This document shows, in pieces, positions 1-10,465 of a stretch of DNA of 64,000 bases; the first letter of the stretch is position 1; each line of letters starts with the position of its first letter. The position numbers and the translations under genes are program-made. The stretch is taken from positions 1,054,001-1,118,000 of the forward strand of contig OZ199839.1 of assembly GCA_964304625.1 (NCBI GenBank), written 5' to 3'. The DNA is from Kudoa neothunni (taxonomy: Eukaryota > Cnidaria). Below the pieces are notes generated by a model. It made no database searches. It saw only the letters and a list, made by a program, of their open reading frames with translations, and was not told the DNA's origin.

Positions 1-631
1 TTTTATTCAATAAATTAATAAATTTCATGGGAAAATGAGAGATGAGACAATTAATTTGTTTTTATTTTAGGCGAAACTAAATGAAGTATACACACGTGTC
101 CTCACTCTTCTGATGTCTGCGCAATATAGTTTGCTAAAAATATATTTAATTTTTCTGTAACGTATTTCCATTTAATTATTATATACTGAATACGATAACT
201 GCGCGGATGAACGAACAATTCCAACTATAAATAAATCTGGCACTATAAATTATTTTACATAATTTTAACCGCCACGCCTTAATTCATTCTGTTTTCTCCT
301 TGAGCTCAATAGTTAAGTACGTCTGTAAGTTGAAAAAGATCATTAGAATTAATTGCCTTATTAAAGTTAAAGTATGCTAACCATTTATGCGCGCGAATCA
401 AGCATAAACGTATAACGTATAAACAGGGATGCCAACAACGTAAGATACTGCTACTTTTCCGATCCCATCACGAATAAATCTATATTCTGGCAGAGCCAGA
501 AGTAGATCATTATGTACGATTAGACGAAATTTTTCATTTCGCCTAATTAATTATTTTTATAAAACTAAATATTTATCAGTGATTAAAAAAATATATTCCT
601 AATGCGCGATTTTCAGGCCTGAAAGGGTTAA
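1..631. other. Non-coding stretch ending in a piggyBac-type terminus
   Basis: No open frame of note. At 613-627 the sequence ends in CAGGCCTGAAAGGG, followed by TTAA at 628-631. Read on the minus strand this is TTAA then CCCTTTCAGGCCTG, close to the terminal repeat of the piggyBac element at 17963-20057 (CCCTTTCATGCCT). It therefore looks like the right end of a related element that occupies the window's left edge; its other end is not visible. The assignment rests on the TTAA and the terminal match only. Confidence 0.45.
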
Positions 632-1251
632 ATAGATCCGTTTCAATAGCCACTGTCAACAATTTTTTCCGCTCATTTTTGATAACCTTTCAAACGATGT
701 TTAAAAATTGTTATATTTTTGGATAAAAAATCTAAAAAAATTTAATTTCTATTGACAAGAATTAATTTTAATCTTAATGTCACTAATAATCACTGCTTTA
801 GTTACTTCTTCATTGCTAGATACACTTTTTTAGGGAGCGCTAAAAATTCTTCTTAATCAAATTTTAAATTAAATATACAACATTACTTATATTATCCTAC
901 CTTCGTCCTGCGCAATATTTTCAATATTTTTGATTTTTATAGACTATTAATGATGGTTAATAAAAATAACAAAATAACATTATTAAGATTTTTGTTAATC
1001 GTATATACTGGCAAATGTTTGTATCTTTTCACACTGGGATAAAATTTAGTGAATAATCAGTTCTAAAAAATTAAAATAATATTTCTTATTTATTTTTTAA
1101 CATAATATAAAAATTTTACCTTCATTTCTAATAAAAACGATTTAATCTACGTGCTTAGGCTGAAAAAATTGCGTATTATCGACTAGTCAAGTGATAAAAC
1201 TATATAAAATGTTAAAATATAACTTTTTATTTATTTACGCGCTTGCGGGGA

Positions 1252-1940
1252 ATTATTTACTTTCGAATGAGTCTGAGTGATTATAGTGGGAGCTACTCTG
1301 ATACTGATTCATCAGAAAACGCTTATTTTCCTACGGACGATATTTCATCGGATGGTTGCGATGTTGATTCAAATATCCGGATAAATTCATTTTTGGACAA
1401 AAATGGAACTTTATGGGAGACTGAACCTCCCTTACCCACTAGAACAGCAGCCGAAAACACGATGTATAATCTATAATTGCTCCTTTGATATCTCTAACTG
1501 CAAATAATGCAACTGATTCGTTTCGAGTATTTTTTAACGAAGAAATATATGCTTTGTTCTTCGATGACCAACGTTCACACAGCGACAGAACCACCGCATA
1601 AACCTGACGTTATAGTTTATTATAACGTTATAAAAGGTGGAGTTGATATGATTGCTCGATAGTTAGCTTGGTGAGTGTGAAGAGAATCACACGTCGCTTG
1701 CCCCTCGTCGTTTTTTATAATATTTTGGACATTTCATTTATCAACGCTTTTTGTATTTACAAAAACGTATTTAATTCGCCAAATCTTGTGAGAAGGGATT
1801 TCCCAAAAATGATGGCTAAACAGTTAGCTGGTCCATTAGTTTCAAGGAAAAACCACAACAATAAGGTGTGACATCTGTTCTTCTCCTTGTTGTATGCTCC
1901 ACTATAAATGTATTTGTACGATATATTTGAATAATTAACA
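1252..1940 (+). pseudogene. piggyBac transposase relic A, internally deleted
   Basis: Three separated pieces of a piggyBac transposase lie in order. An acidic Ser/Asp-rich N-terminus (1267-1476) ends in DKNGTLWETEPP, a hallmark of the family's N-terminal domain. Near 1620-1790 come a KGGVDM segment, which is the third catalytic aspartate region, and a downstream stretch resembling the 'RRxPLVVFYNxLDIS' segment, in a shifted frame. Near 1862-1925 a CDIC-type cysteine cluster matches the C-terminal zinc-binding tail. The central catalytic core, with the first two aspartates, is missing and several stops and frame changes are present. A right-hand end (CTAGGG followed by TTAA, 2721-2730) lies downstream and may belong to this copy; no left end was found. 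Inactive. Confidence 0.7.
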
Positions 1941-2699
1941 TTAACATGCTATTTTCTTGTCGTTTAGGAGCATTTTACATGTGTTTTTTGATATATAGGC
2001 GCTATGATTATTTATCTGTAACGTAAGCATAGTTTGATGAAAAAATGTGTTAAATTTAATAAATATTCAAAATATGTCAAAATAAAGACATCCTAAACTT
2101 TCGGTGTACGCACGAATAACAATTATCTAAAATTTTCTTAAATTAATAATTTTTGTATTATTATTAGTTTTACAAAAAAAATGTGAGGTGTACTTATATC
2201 CCAAAATTACTTGGCGTATGTAAAATTTTGAGTTTTATCAGCGCTAAATAAATTCGACATTCACCATCCAACAACAGGCTATCATCTTTGTCGCCCCACA
2301 ACTTCTTTATATTACGACCATATTCTCTTAAATATGATTTAACGTCGAAAACATATTTCGTGGTGTATAAAACTTAATCTCCTTTTTAAACATTCGACAA
2401 CTAAAATTACATCGTGCTTATTTAGGTCCCCTTATCAATATCGTATATTACGATTTGAAAAAAAGGTTTCTAATATATTAAAATTTATTACTCTCCAAAA
2501 AATCTTTATTTAGAATAAAGAATTAAAAGATTCAATGAACAGCTAAATATTACAAAAATCACTCTCCACGGATAAATTTAATTTTTGGATTCCTGAAATT
2601 ATTACATAAAATATCATTTCTCATTTTTAGCTATATATCCATAAAAGAAGTCTGTACGATAATAAAGAGACTTTATTTGATCAATTTATACTTGGACCA

Positions 2700-2730
2700 A
2701 AAAGGGGCCCATTGAGCTTTCTAGGGTTAA
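2700..2730. mobile_element. piggyBac right terminus with TTAA
   Basis: The sequence CATTGAGCTTTCTAGGG ends at 2726 and is followed by TTAA (2727-2730). On the opposite strand this reads TTAA-CCCTAGAAAGC, very like the canonical piggyBac terminal repeat that begins CCCTAGAAAG. It is probably the 3' end of the element holding relic A. No partner end was recognised on the left. Confidence 0.5.
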
Positions 2731-3371
2731 GTAATGTATTATTCCAACATCCATTGGCTCCATACAGCTAGAGGTATTCTTTGGTTTGAGAAGAATAAAA
2801 ATTTTACTTGCGTGAATCCGCATAAATTTTCCAGATGACAATTTTTTTCTACTGTAAGAAATATCGAAATTAATAATACTGTAGTTATTTTACAGGGTGC
2901 TGCCCAACGATGATTGGACTAAAACTTCTCACACGAAAATCAAAACAGATGCAGTTACCATGTAGATTAAATAATTTATTTTTTTCGACCTTTATTCCTC
3001 TAATTCCCTTATTTGATTTAGAAAACTATATAATAATCAGTTTCAAACCATAGTTATTCGAAAAAAAATTTGCTTAAAAAATTCTTTAGTTAAAACTCAT
3101 AATAAAATATTTGTCATATTCAACCTTCTAAGTAACATGGGTTGAAAAAGGATCCCAGAAGAAATTACATTTCAGGTATGTTTTTATAACTCAAATACCT
3201 ATTAAAAATTATTTTTGAAAAAGTTATAAATCAACATGGTGAGGATTTGAAAAAACACCCCAGATTTTTATTTTAAGTTTCAATACTATAAAATTCAATA
3301 ATGCCACTAATAAAAGAAAACTTAAATTGAACAGTAGCTTCATGTCGTAAAATGACAAATACTTAAAACCC

Positions 3372-4025
3372 ATGCTCGCGCGCACACGCGAAACTGTTTT
3401 AATGGCGATGGAATATTTTTTAACAAATAGCGACTATGCTGATTCCCTCGCTGATAAAAATAATAATTTGCAGAGCGTCGTGAAACCAAGAAAAACAAAA
3501 GATGCAGAGGAAAAAAATAGTAAATTTAAACAAGATGTGACTCTATACGCCACTCAAAGAATTTCTAATATCGCTGGATGTTTTCGTCATTTTTCCCCTT
3601 TGAAATAATGAACATAATCGTTGAATTTACCAACTAATATGGGAATAAATGGGAAAACGTTGATGTCGATGAAATACATGGTTTATTGATTGTCTCTTAT
3701 ATATGGCTCTCCATAAAGATCGACAAGAACCATTAGTTGATTTGTTTAGTTATCCTACAGTATAATGCTGCTAAAGGAGGTGTTGACACTGCAGATCGTA
3801 TGTTGGCATCGATTTCAGTGAGACGATTCACTAGATGGCCGTTGGTTGTGTTTTACAACGTGATTGATATCTCACTTGTAAATGCATTGGTAGTGTACAA
3901 GGGGACATTTAACGATCCAAATATTAAAAGAAGAAAAAAATTCCACAGTTAATAGAGCATACAGGTTCCATCAATCCTTCACATGTGATCTCTGTAAGCG
4001 TCCATATTGCAAAGATTTATCTTGA
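3372..4025 (+). pseudogene. piggyBac transposase relic B, internally deleted
   Basis: A frame around 3608-3715 reads NKWENVDVDEIHGLLIVSY apart from stops nearby, which resembles the piggyBac N-terminal region preceding the catalytic core. At 3760-3950 the frame gives KGGVDTADRMLAS, then RFTRWPLVVFYNVIDIS: the third catalytic aspartate and the C-terminal helices of the family. A short CDLCKRPYC motif near 3985-4015 is the remains of the zinc-binding tail. The stretch that should hold the first two catalytic aspartates is gone, so the copy cannot transpose by itself. No flanking TTAA pair was identified. It lies about 1.4 kb from relic A and is not identical to it. Confidence 0.7.
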
Positions 4026-4054
4026 TAATTATTTATAATATGAATTTTAACTAG

Positions 4055-4145
4055 TTTATTACAGTTGTTCAATTATTTTCTATATATCACATAATTTTTA
4101 AACTTAACCACCTACCGATTTTTCGCCAATACCGAAATGTCTGAC
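4055..4145. repeat. Direct repeat, left copy (partner at 5474-5563)
   Basis: The stretch from TAGTTTATTACAGTTGTTCA onward is repeated at 5474-5563 in the same orientation. The first 55-60 bases differ at only a few positions; similarity then fades. The two copies bracket the FLYWCH/MULE relic. They could be a duplicated flank created on insertion or rearrangement, or termini of an unrecognised element. Confidence 0.5.
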
Positions 4146-5310
4146 ATATCTGTGATATTATCGAAAAAGAATAAAGAAATGATTATATATAATGATTTTA
4201 TATATAATTATGATTCAAGAACAGAAAGGGGACTTAGTTGGAGATGTCATAACCGAGGATGTTGCGGTAGAATCTATACATGTATTGGGGGAAACACGTG
4301 ATTGATGAGATTATCCATTTGAAAATTCGCTAAAAAACCAGACATCAAGCAATTATTACTCCATTACCACCTTCTGATATCATCATCAAGGCCTTCGAAA
4401 ATGAATACGAAAGTATTTCCGATTCAATAACTAAAATTAGGCGGCAAATGGGTATTAAGCCTATCTCTAAATATGACGATATTCCAGAAAATTTAAAGAA
4501 AACACTCTGTGGTCAGCAGTTTTTGCATTTCGATAGTGGTGTTGGCTCTACTGATAGAATCTTAGTATTTTCCCATCCTAAAATAATCGAATTTTTGAAT
4601 AAATCCTTGGTATGGTGATGGTACTTTTTACATTACACACCCAAATAGGAGCACATGTATCACCCATAGTTTTTTGCTTGGTGCAAAACAAAAAATATGA
4701 AACATATTCTACTTTTTTCAAAATGATTTATGATAAAGTTGGTCCCTATGAACCCAAATATTTTTTCTGTAATTTCGAGGTAGCAATTAGGAAATCGTTT
4801 AATGAGGTTTTTAAGAAAACTGGAATTAAGCACTGCCATTTCCGCTTCGCCCAAACAATATGGGGAAAAATAAAAAATGTAGACTTGGTAAGTCTTTATA
4901 AGCAATCGAAGATTCTAAAATCCTACATACGTAAAATAATATTATTATGTTACGTTCCAGAATGTGATGTCGTCAGGATCTACGAACTCTTAAAGGATAC
5001 ATTCAAGAATAAACTATGTGGTATAAAAATTGATGAATTCAAGAAATTTTTAGGAAAGGAGTGTATTTACAAAGAAACTAATACAAGCACTGGATTGTTA
5101 TCATACGCGGAATTTTGGTCTGTATATGACCCTGTTCTTGGGGGGGGGGGGGGGGGGGGTATGATTCCACAAATAATGCACTAGAAGCTTGGCACGGTTC
5201 TCTGAAAAGAAAGACTCACTCGGTACATCCTAATCTAAGGAAATTCATAATGCTATTACCAAAAGATGTGAGAAAATACAACTTATATGATGGGCTTTCA
5301 TACCATGAAA
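4137..5310 (+). pseudogene. FLYWCH zinc finger / MULE-type transposase relic
   Basis: An ATG at 4137 opens a frame with a FLYWCH finger: RGLSWRCHNRGCCGRIYT at 4225-4285, the W-x-C pattern typical of the domain. After a stop and frame changes, a MULE-superfamily DDE domain follows. GDGTFYITH near 4605 carries the first catalytic aspartate. THTQIGAHVSPIVFCLVQNK and KYETYSTFF are the usual downstream motifs. NNALEAWHGSLKRK (5180-5220) is the 'NNxxExWH' segment with the catalytic glutamate. The second acidic site, usually D-F-E, reads C-N-F-E (about 4767), so Asp is replaced by Asn. A 20-G run interrupts the frame just before the NNALEAWH block. This is a domesticable but here clearly dead transposase. 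The terminal repeats were not recognised. Confidence 0.75.
5140..5159. repeat. Uninterrupted run of 20 G
   Basis: A pure G20 homopolymer inside an AT-rich transposase relic. It would encode a short glycine run in the upstream frame and disconnects that frame from the catalytic-glutamate block downstream. It may be a genuine slippage expansion or a sequencing/assembly artefact. Confidence 0.9.
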
Positions 5311-5473
5311 GTATAAGCATGTATTTTGGATTTAATTTTGACCAATAAATACCAATTTAATATTGTTACTTCTTTTAAAACTATTATTATCTTCTATCAC
5401 AGCCTATTTTTTGTGGCACGCGTGCGTACCTTTGCCGCCGAAAAACGGATAGACGTTTTTTCACAAGATTATA

Positions 5474-5563
5474 CGTTAGTTTACTACAATTGTTCAATTA
5501 TTTTCTATATATCAAATAATTTTTAAAATCAACTCATTTACTCCTAAATCTAAATGCTGGCAT
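5474..5563. repeat. Direct repeat, right copy (partner at 4055-4145)
   Basis: Begins TAGTTTACTACAATTGTTCA and parallels the left copy through the run TTATTTTCTATATATCA. Together the copies flank the MULE relic at roughly 1.4 kb spacing. Confidence 0.5.
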
Positions 5564-6194
5564 AAACAGAAATTATTTAATGAAATGAACGCCTGTGTAG
5601 TTTACTGTATTATTCTTAGATTGCCAATTTTACATTATAAAAATAGAAAAATTTATTTGTTTCAATAAACCAATTATAGTTTAATGGGGTTTTTACATTT
5701 CAACAATCGCGCTTTATATAGACAATATGTACATATGCACATTCGCGGTAAAAATTAAATTTTTACGAATTAAGTAATAACACAGGAATTTAATGCTTCG
5801 GAAAATTTTGTTCTTAAATTTTTTCTGTTACAAGTTTCTTATGTTTCCATATTATCTAGTTCACGATTAAGGAGTTCATTTGATTAGATAGTTTAAACTT
5901 TGTACTTTTCCGAATTCACGCGTTGGTTGAATTAGAAAAAAATTCAACACAATATTTTTTTCACGAGCCACGGTTTGATTACCTACCCCTGCTCTATCCA
6001 ATCACGCTATTTCCAGGTACGACTGTACATCACCTAATTAGTGGTTCAAGTTAAAACTTAAATATCGAATTAAATGACGTTCAACCACAAAATAAATGCG
6101 TGCAATAAAACAAAGTATCTCATATTGTATATTTATTTAGTCAAAATATGAATTTGATAATGGTTGATCATATTTCAAAAATTAACGTCTCATT
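5564..6194. other. No gene recognised
   Basis: AT-rich sequence with no supported ORF, RNA gene or transposon end. It separates the MULE relic from the 3' end of the first PLAC8 gene. Confidence 0.6.
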
Positions 6195-6589
6195 TCAATA
6201 GGATTGATTCCTTTCCTCAATTCCTTCAAAAGATGTCAAAAATTCGCTATCTAATAAACTTACAGTGTATTCTTGTCGGAGTGCGCAAGAACTACACCAC
6301 AGATGAGTACAGCAATCATTGTCATAATCCCCCTATATAAAAGGTATCAGAAATACCATCTTGGAGCATGAAAAAATTATACATCAATATTTCTTTCATC
6401 TCGAATTTCTCCTCTATAAACGGCAGAAACAACCGAACCTCCTATACAATAAGCCACACCAGCAACGGCAGAATTTAACCCAAGTAGTTCGGCGTTCATT
6501 GCACCAACTGCACAAGGTACAAAGTACCCCAAGCAACAAATTCCACAATGAGGACCACACTCACACAAACCAGTACTCCACCTTGGCAT
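6195..6589 (-). CDS. PLAC8-family cysteine-rich protein, two exons
   Basis: Exon 1 runs 6589-6383 and exon 2 6332-6195, joined across a 50-bp GT..AG intron in phase 0. The protein of about 114 residues opens with an ATG whose next codons give PRWSTGLCECGPHCGICCLG, the N-terminal signature of the PLAC8 (cornifelin / PCR / onzin) domain. It continues with PCAVGAMNAELLG and a hydrophobic Gly/Ala/Val stretch, then RGEIRDERNID. Exon 2 supplies the second cysteine cluster, DYDNDCCTHLWCSSCALRQE, matching the family's C-terminal CxxxxCxxCALCQE pattern. PLAC8 proteins are small, Cys-rich, often membrane-associated and functionally diverse, so no precise role is assigned. The GTAAGT after '..ALRQEYT' could be another donor, so the last 15 residues are uncertain. 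A tandem paralogue lies 3.5 kb away. Confidence 0.75.
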
Positions 6590-9500
6590 TCTATTCTAAT
6601 ATTAATATTTCGTGTAATCTGACGAAAAGATTATAGATTCGATGATTATATTTAAATTTATTAAATTCAATTACCTCTGAAAACAAATTTATAATTACGA
6701 GTATTTTTAATGGAATTATTATACTGGCAGATTTCTATTACCAAATTTGGTATCTTTTTATTAGTTAAATCTTTATATCTACATTTCTAATCAATTTGTA
6801 CACAAAATGGGTAAGCTTATTAATGGACTATTGCTCCAGTGAGATAACAGTAATTATAATGGCACAATTAATGCAAGCTATTATATATTAAAATATATAA
6901 CGAATAACCCTTAAAAAATACTTCAGTTTAAATATACTTTAGGTATTAGTATTTTGTGAATAACGCAGTTATAAACATTTCTTCTAATAATAAAATTTAT
7001 CAATGAATCATACTAGGATGATAATTTTGTTAAAATTGACTCCATTTATTTTATTTGATCACATGAATCAATAAATATTATGAATATCTAATTAAAGAGA
7101 TTCCAGTCAACATACACACCAAATTATATATTAATTTGTTTAAATCCCTTGCGTATAAGGTCGTCACTATTAAACACTAAATCACTTGATAATATAAAGT
7201 CTTTTTTGTGCCGAAAAAATATAATCCAGATTTAATACAACTTTCTTTAAAAATCCTAATAATTTTAATTCCAAATATATATAGATACAAAATGCGATAC
7301 TGTAACACTTATCCACGAGTATCGATAAGTATTGGTGAGTGGTATTAATGGTGAAACGTTAAAAAATTGTTTATTCCTAAAAGATAACTTTATAATTTCT
7401 TCTCTCTCTAAATCAATTATATAATAAATAATAATTATGGGTAAGATTGCAGAATACTGGTCGCATTTAACGATTGAAGTTTATAATTAGTTCCCACATG
7501 AATGTAACTTAAATTAGTGTGATATGTTTTGAACCATAATTTGTTGTTGTTGTTGTTGTTGTTGTAACGATAAATATTTGATACAAATGAACATGTAATT
7601 CTGCTATAAAACATAAATTTCCTTTTCATATAGATATAGATAGATATAGATATAGATATAGATGTAATAATAGGCAATCGCTAAGGAGAAATTGTGATAA
7701 CACGTCCAAATCATCAGTCACACTTAACTTTTAGAACACATAAAGGGTGTTTTACGTGATTGAGTGTTATGCCTGTAAAAATGACTGCGAGGGGCTAGGT
7801 GATATAAAATAGGTTACAACAACTAACATGTGTAACGAATAAATTATTCAATACGAGATTATGTTGCATCAACACTAAAAAACAATAAACCCAACGTAAT
7901 CAGAATTCAACATGGCCGAATTTGTTCGTTATCACTTATTAAGATTACAACCATCATTCTGCAGTTTTATCAACCTATGGAAGAGAGATTTCAATCGTCT
8001 TTTAAAATAATTATTTATTCTTCACATGAAGAATTAATCGATAACTAATGAAAATTGTTTTATCTAGCGTTGATAAGAATATTTTTAGCGATAATATTGT
8101 TTGGTAATGTACCTATCTTTATCAGAAACCGATTGCAATATCGGGAAAACAATGAATGATTATCATCATTTATATTAATGTATGAACGATAAACCCAATG
8201 TCCTATCAACTTTAACTATCATATCTGCCTTTTGAGGATAATAATAACTAAAAATGTTTATTTCAATCATCAAAAATAATGAATACATTTATGACCAATA
8301 CCGGAATCAGAATCACAGCTTTATTTTACGGCTGCGAAATCCTAGTTTGGCTCTTGGCTTTTGGCGTGAGGTCAAAAATTCTAAATCATTATTGAATTTT
8401 TATTCTTTTTTAGTTGAAATATGTTTAAATATTAAAGTGGAACTATTATCAATTAAAAGTTAACGTTAGATTTGAATTTTTAAAAAGAAAATAATACAAA
8501 TTTTTAAATCAAGGCTAATTGAAAATAATGATAACATTTCTGGCTTTCGTTTTAAATTTTAATGATATTATTCCCAAATTTAAAAACATATATTTAACAT
8601 GAATTAATTTACTTCCTGATTAAACAAAAGTGGATTGATGTAATTAGATTAAATAGATGGGAATTAATATAATATATTTATAATGGTTAAAATATTGAGA
8701 AATAACATGATTAGATATTACAATTCTAATGTTGGAATTCAATGAGACAACTAAGAGAAAGTCTCAAAAACTCACCAGGCATAACATTAATAACGAGTTT
8801 CCTGGAAAATAAGGTCTCATTCGAAAACATGTAATAGAAACTTGCTATATAACTACAATTTATATATAACCTAATTTCATTTTCGCTATAAAACAATATT
8901 ACTTAAGCTAATTATAACAAATAAAATTATTATACTTTGCTAAAAACCGACTGTGAATTATATAATAATTGAAAAAATCTTCATTTTCTGACCTCCTGAA
9001 AAATTATTAAACCAGTGTATAATTCATAATTTTAATGAAATATTGAATTTCCTATCAATTAATAAAGCATATAATAGCAGTTTATATCCTATATTCATAC
9101 TTAGAAGTAAAACATTCTATTTTTTCCGATTCCAACACTTTATATAACATTTAAATTACTTCAAAAATAATAAATCAATCAAATAACATTAAAATAATCT
9201 TAGTTTAAATGCTAGTTATTCCTCCAACTATGCTCTGGTCGAATTCATCCTAATTGGAGCATTAAATATCGTACAATTTTTTATTGCTACATTGGATGAG
9301 TTTTAAATCATACTTTTATTAAAAAATAAATTATTTTTTATAAATATAATATTACAATATTACGCAATTCTTGTGTTTTTTTTCAAAATTTAAAGGGTAT
9401 TCTTCAATGACCGTTTGAAACAGATTCGACCTCGTATTTATACTAAATTTTGAGTTATGAAATGATTTTTGTATTAATTTATCCAAAAGCCCATCTAACA

Positions 9501-10104
9501 AACTTTAAGCTTATGCGAAATTTTAAAGGTCTTTTGTTAGCGATGTGGTAAATTTCGTTATTCCTGACATAGATTTCAAGTATATTTAGGTATTAATGCA
9601 GTTGTAGAGATGTATAAATTGATTACTGAAATACTTTACAGAACAAAATAAAATTTGATCATAAGAGTCAATTCGATTTCAATCTTTCGCTTCAAACAAG
9701 TAGTGTTTTAATTTTTAGTGGATAAAAATTTAACATTAGGCACAAGTCGTTTAACGTAATAAATAATAATAATAAATTCTCAAATCCCAGTAAAAATACA
9801 TAAATATATATAAATGCATACAAATTAATAATAATATCAGACAGGAAAAAGGACAATGTTAGTGATCGAATAAATTTTGATGTTTCATTTAAAAATAATC
9901 ATTAATAGATTAATTTCAGTTGAATCGAGTAGGAAAAATTTTTACAATGCGAAGCCATAACATAAAAGCGAAAAAAGAAAATATATAACTATAATTGATA
10001 GCAAATTATAGAATGTAATCAGTGAGTTAGTTAATGAGCAAATTCATCTGACCATTTCTCTAGTGCTTGGAAAATTGTTAAGTTCCTAATGATACAAAAT
10101 AATA
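6590..10104. other. Intergenic, with two simple repeats
   Basis: No convincing gene in 3.5 kb between the two PLAC8 genes. Visible structure is limited to a (TTG)8 tract at 7541-7564 and an imperfect ATAGAT array at about 7629-7663. The 69-codon frame at 8254 has no recognisable motif. Confidence 0.55.
7541..7564. repeat. (TTG)n microsatellite
   Basis: Eight TTG units in a row, followed at 7629-7663 by an ATAGAT-type array. Confidence 0.9.
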
Positions 10105-10465
10105 TCAATTCAGAAAAATGGTTATTGTTACAACGTATTCTTGGCGAAGTGCACAAGAACCACAGCAAAGATGCGTACAACAGTCTCCGCAGAAATTCCC
10201 CTACGAATTTGAGTGGTAAGATAACAACTGCATAAAACATAATAGGAATTGTGCCTACTTTGATTTCGTAACGCTCTCTAATTTTCGAACGAAAAGCAGC
10301 ACCAACACAAGAAGAACACAAACCATACAGAATACACCAAGTGTAACGACTATCTCCAAACACATCAGCATTCATTCCTTCCACAACTGGTGGAAAGAAA
10401 AATCCAAGACAACATATTCCTCGTTCACGATGGCAATTGAATAAATCACTGGTCCAATCCCTCAT
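10105..10465 (-). CDS. PLAC8-family cysteine-rich protein, two exons (tandem paralogue)
   Basis: Exon 1 (10465-10259) and exon 2 (10200-10105) join in phase 0 across a 58-bp intron with donor GTAGGC and acceptor TCGTAG. The start is the ATG of MRDWTSDLFNCHRERGICCL; the frame runs two codons further upstream but only to a TTG. The order of motifs is the PLAC8 one: DWTSDLFNC, GICCLGFF, GMNADVFGD, a Cys-containing hydrophobic span (CILYGLCSSCVGAAF), KIRERYEIK, and then in exon 2 GNFCGDCCTHLCCGSCALRQ. It ends shortly after, at about 100 residues, the usual size for the family. Both copies place their intron at the same point, between the basic 'IRxxxxI' helix and the second cysteine cluster, so they arose by tandem duplication. 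The second copy keeps more cysteines than the first. Confidence 0.8.

Noticed and set aside
4660-4905. Minus-strand ORF of 81 codons inside the MULE relic
   Set aside because: It is the antisense of the recognisable transposase frame and has no motif of its own.
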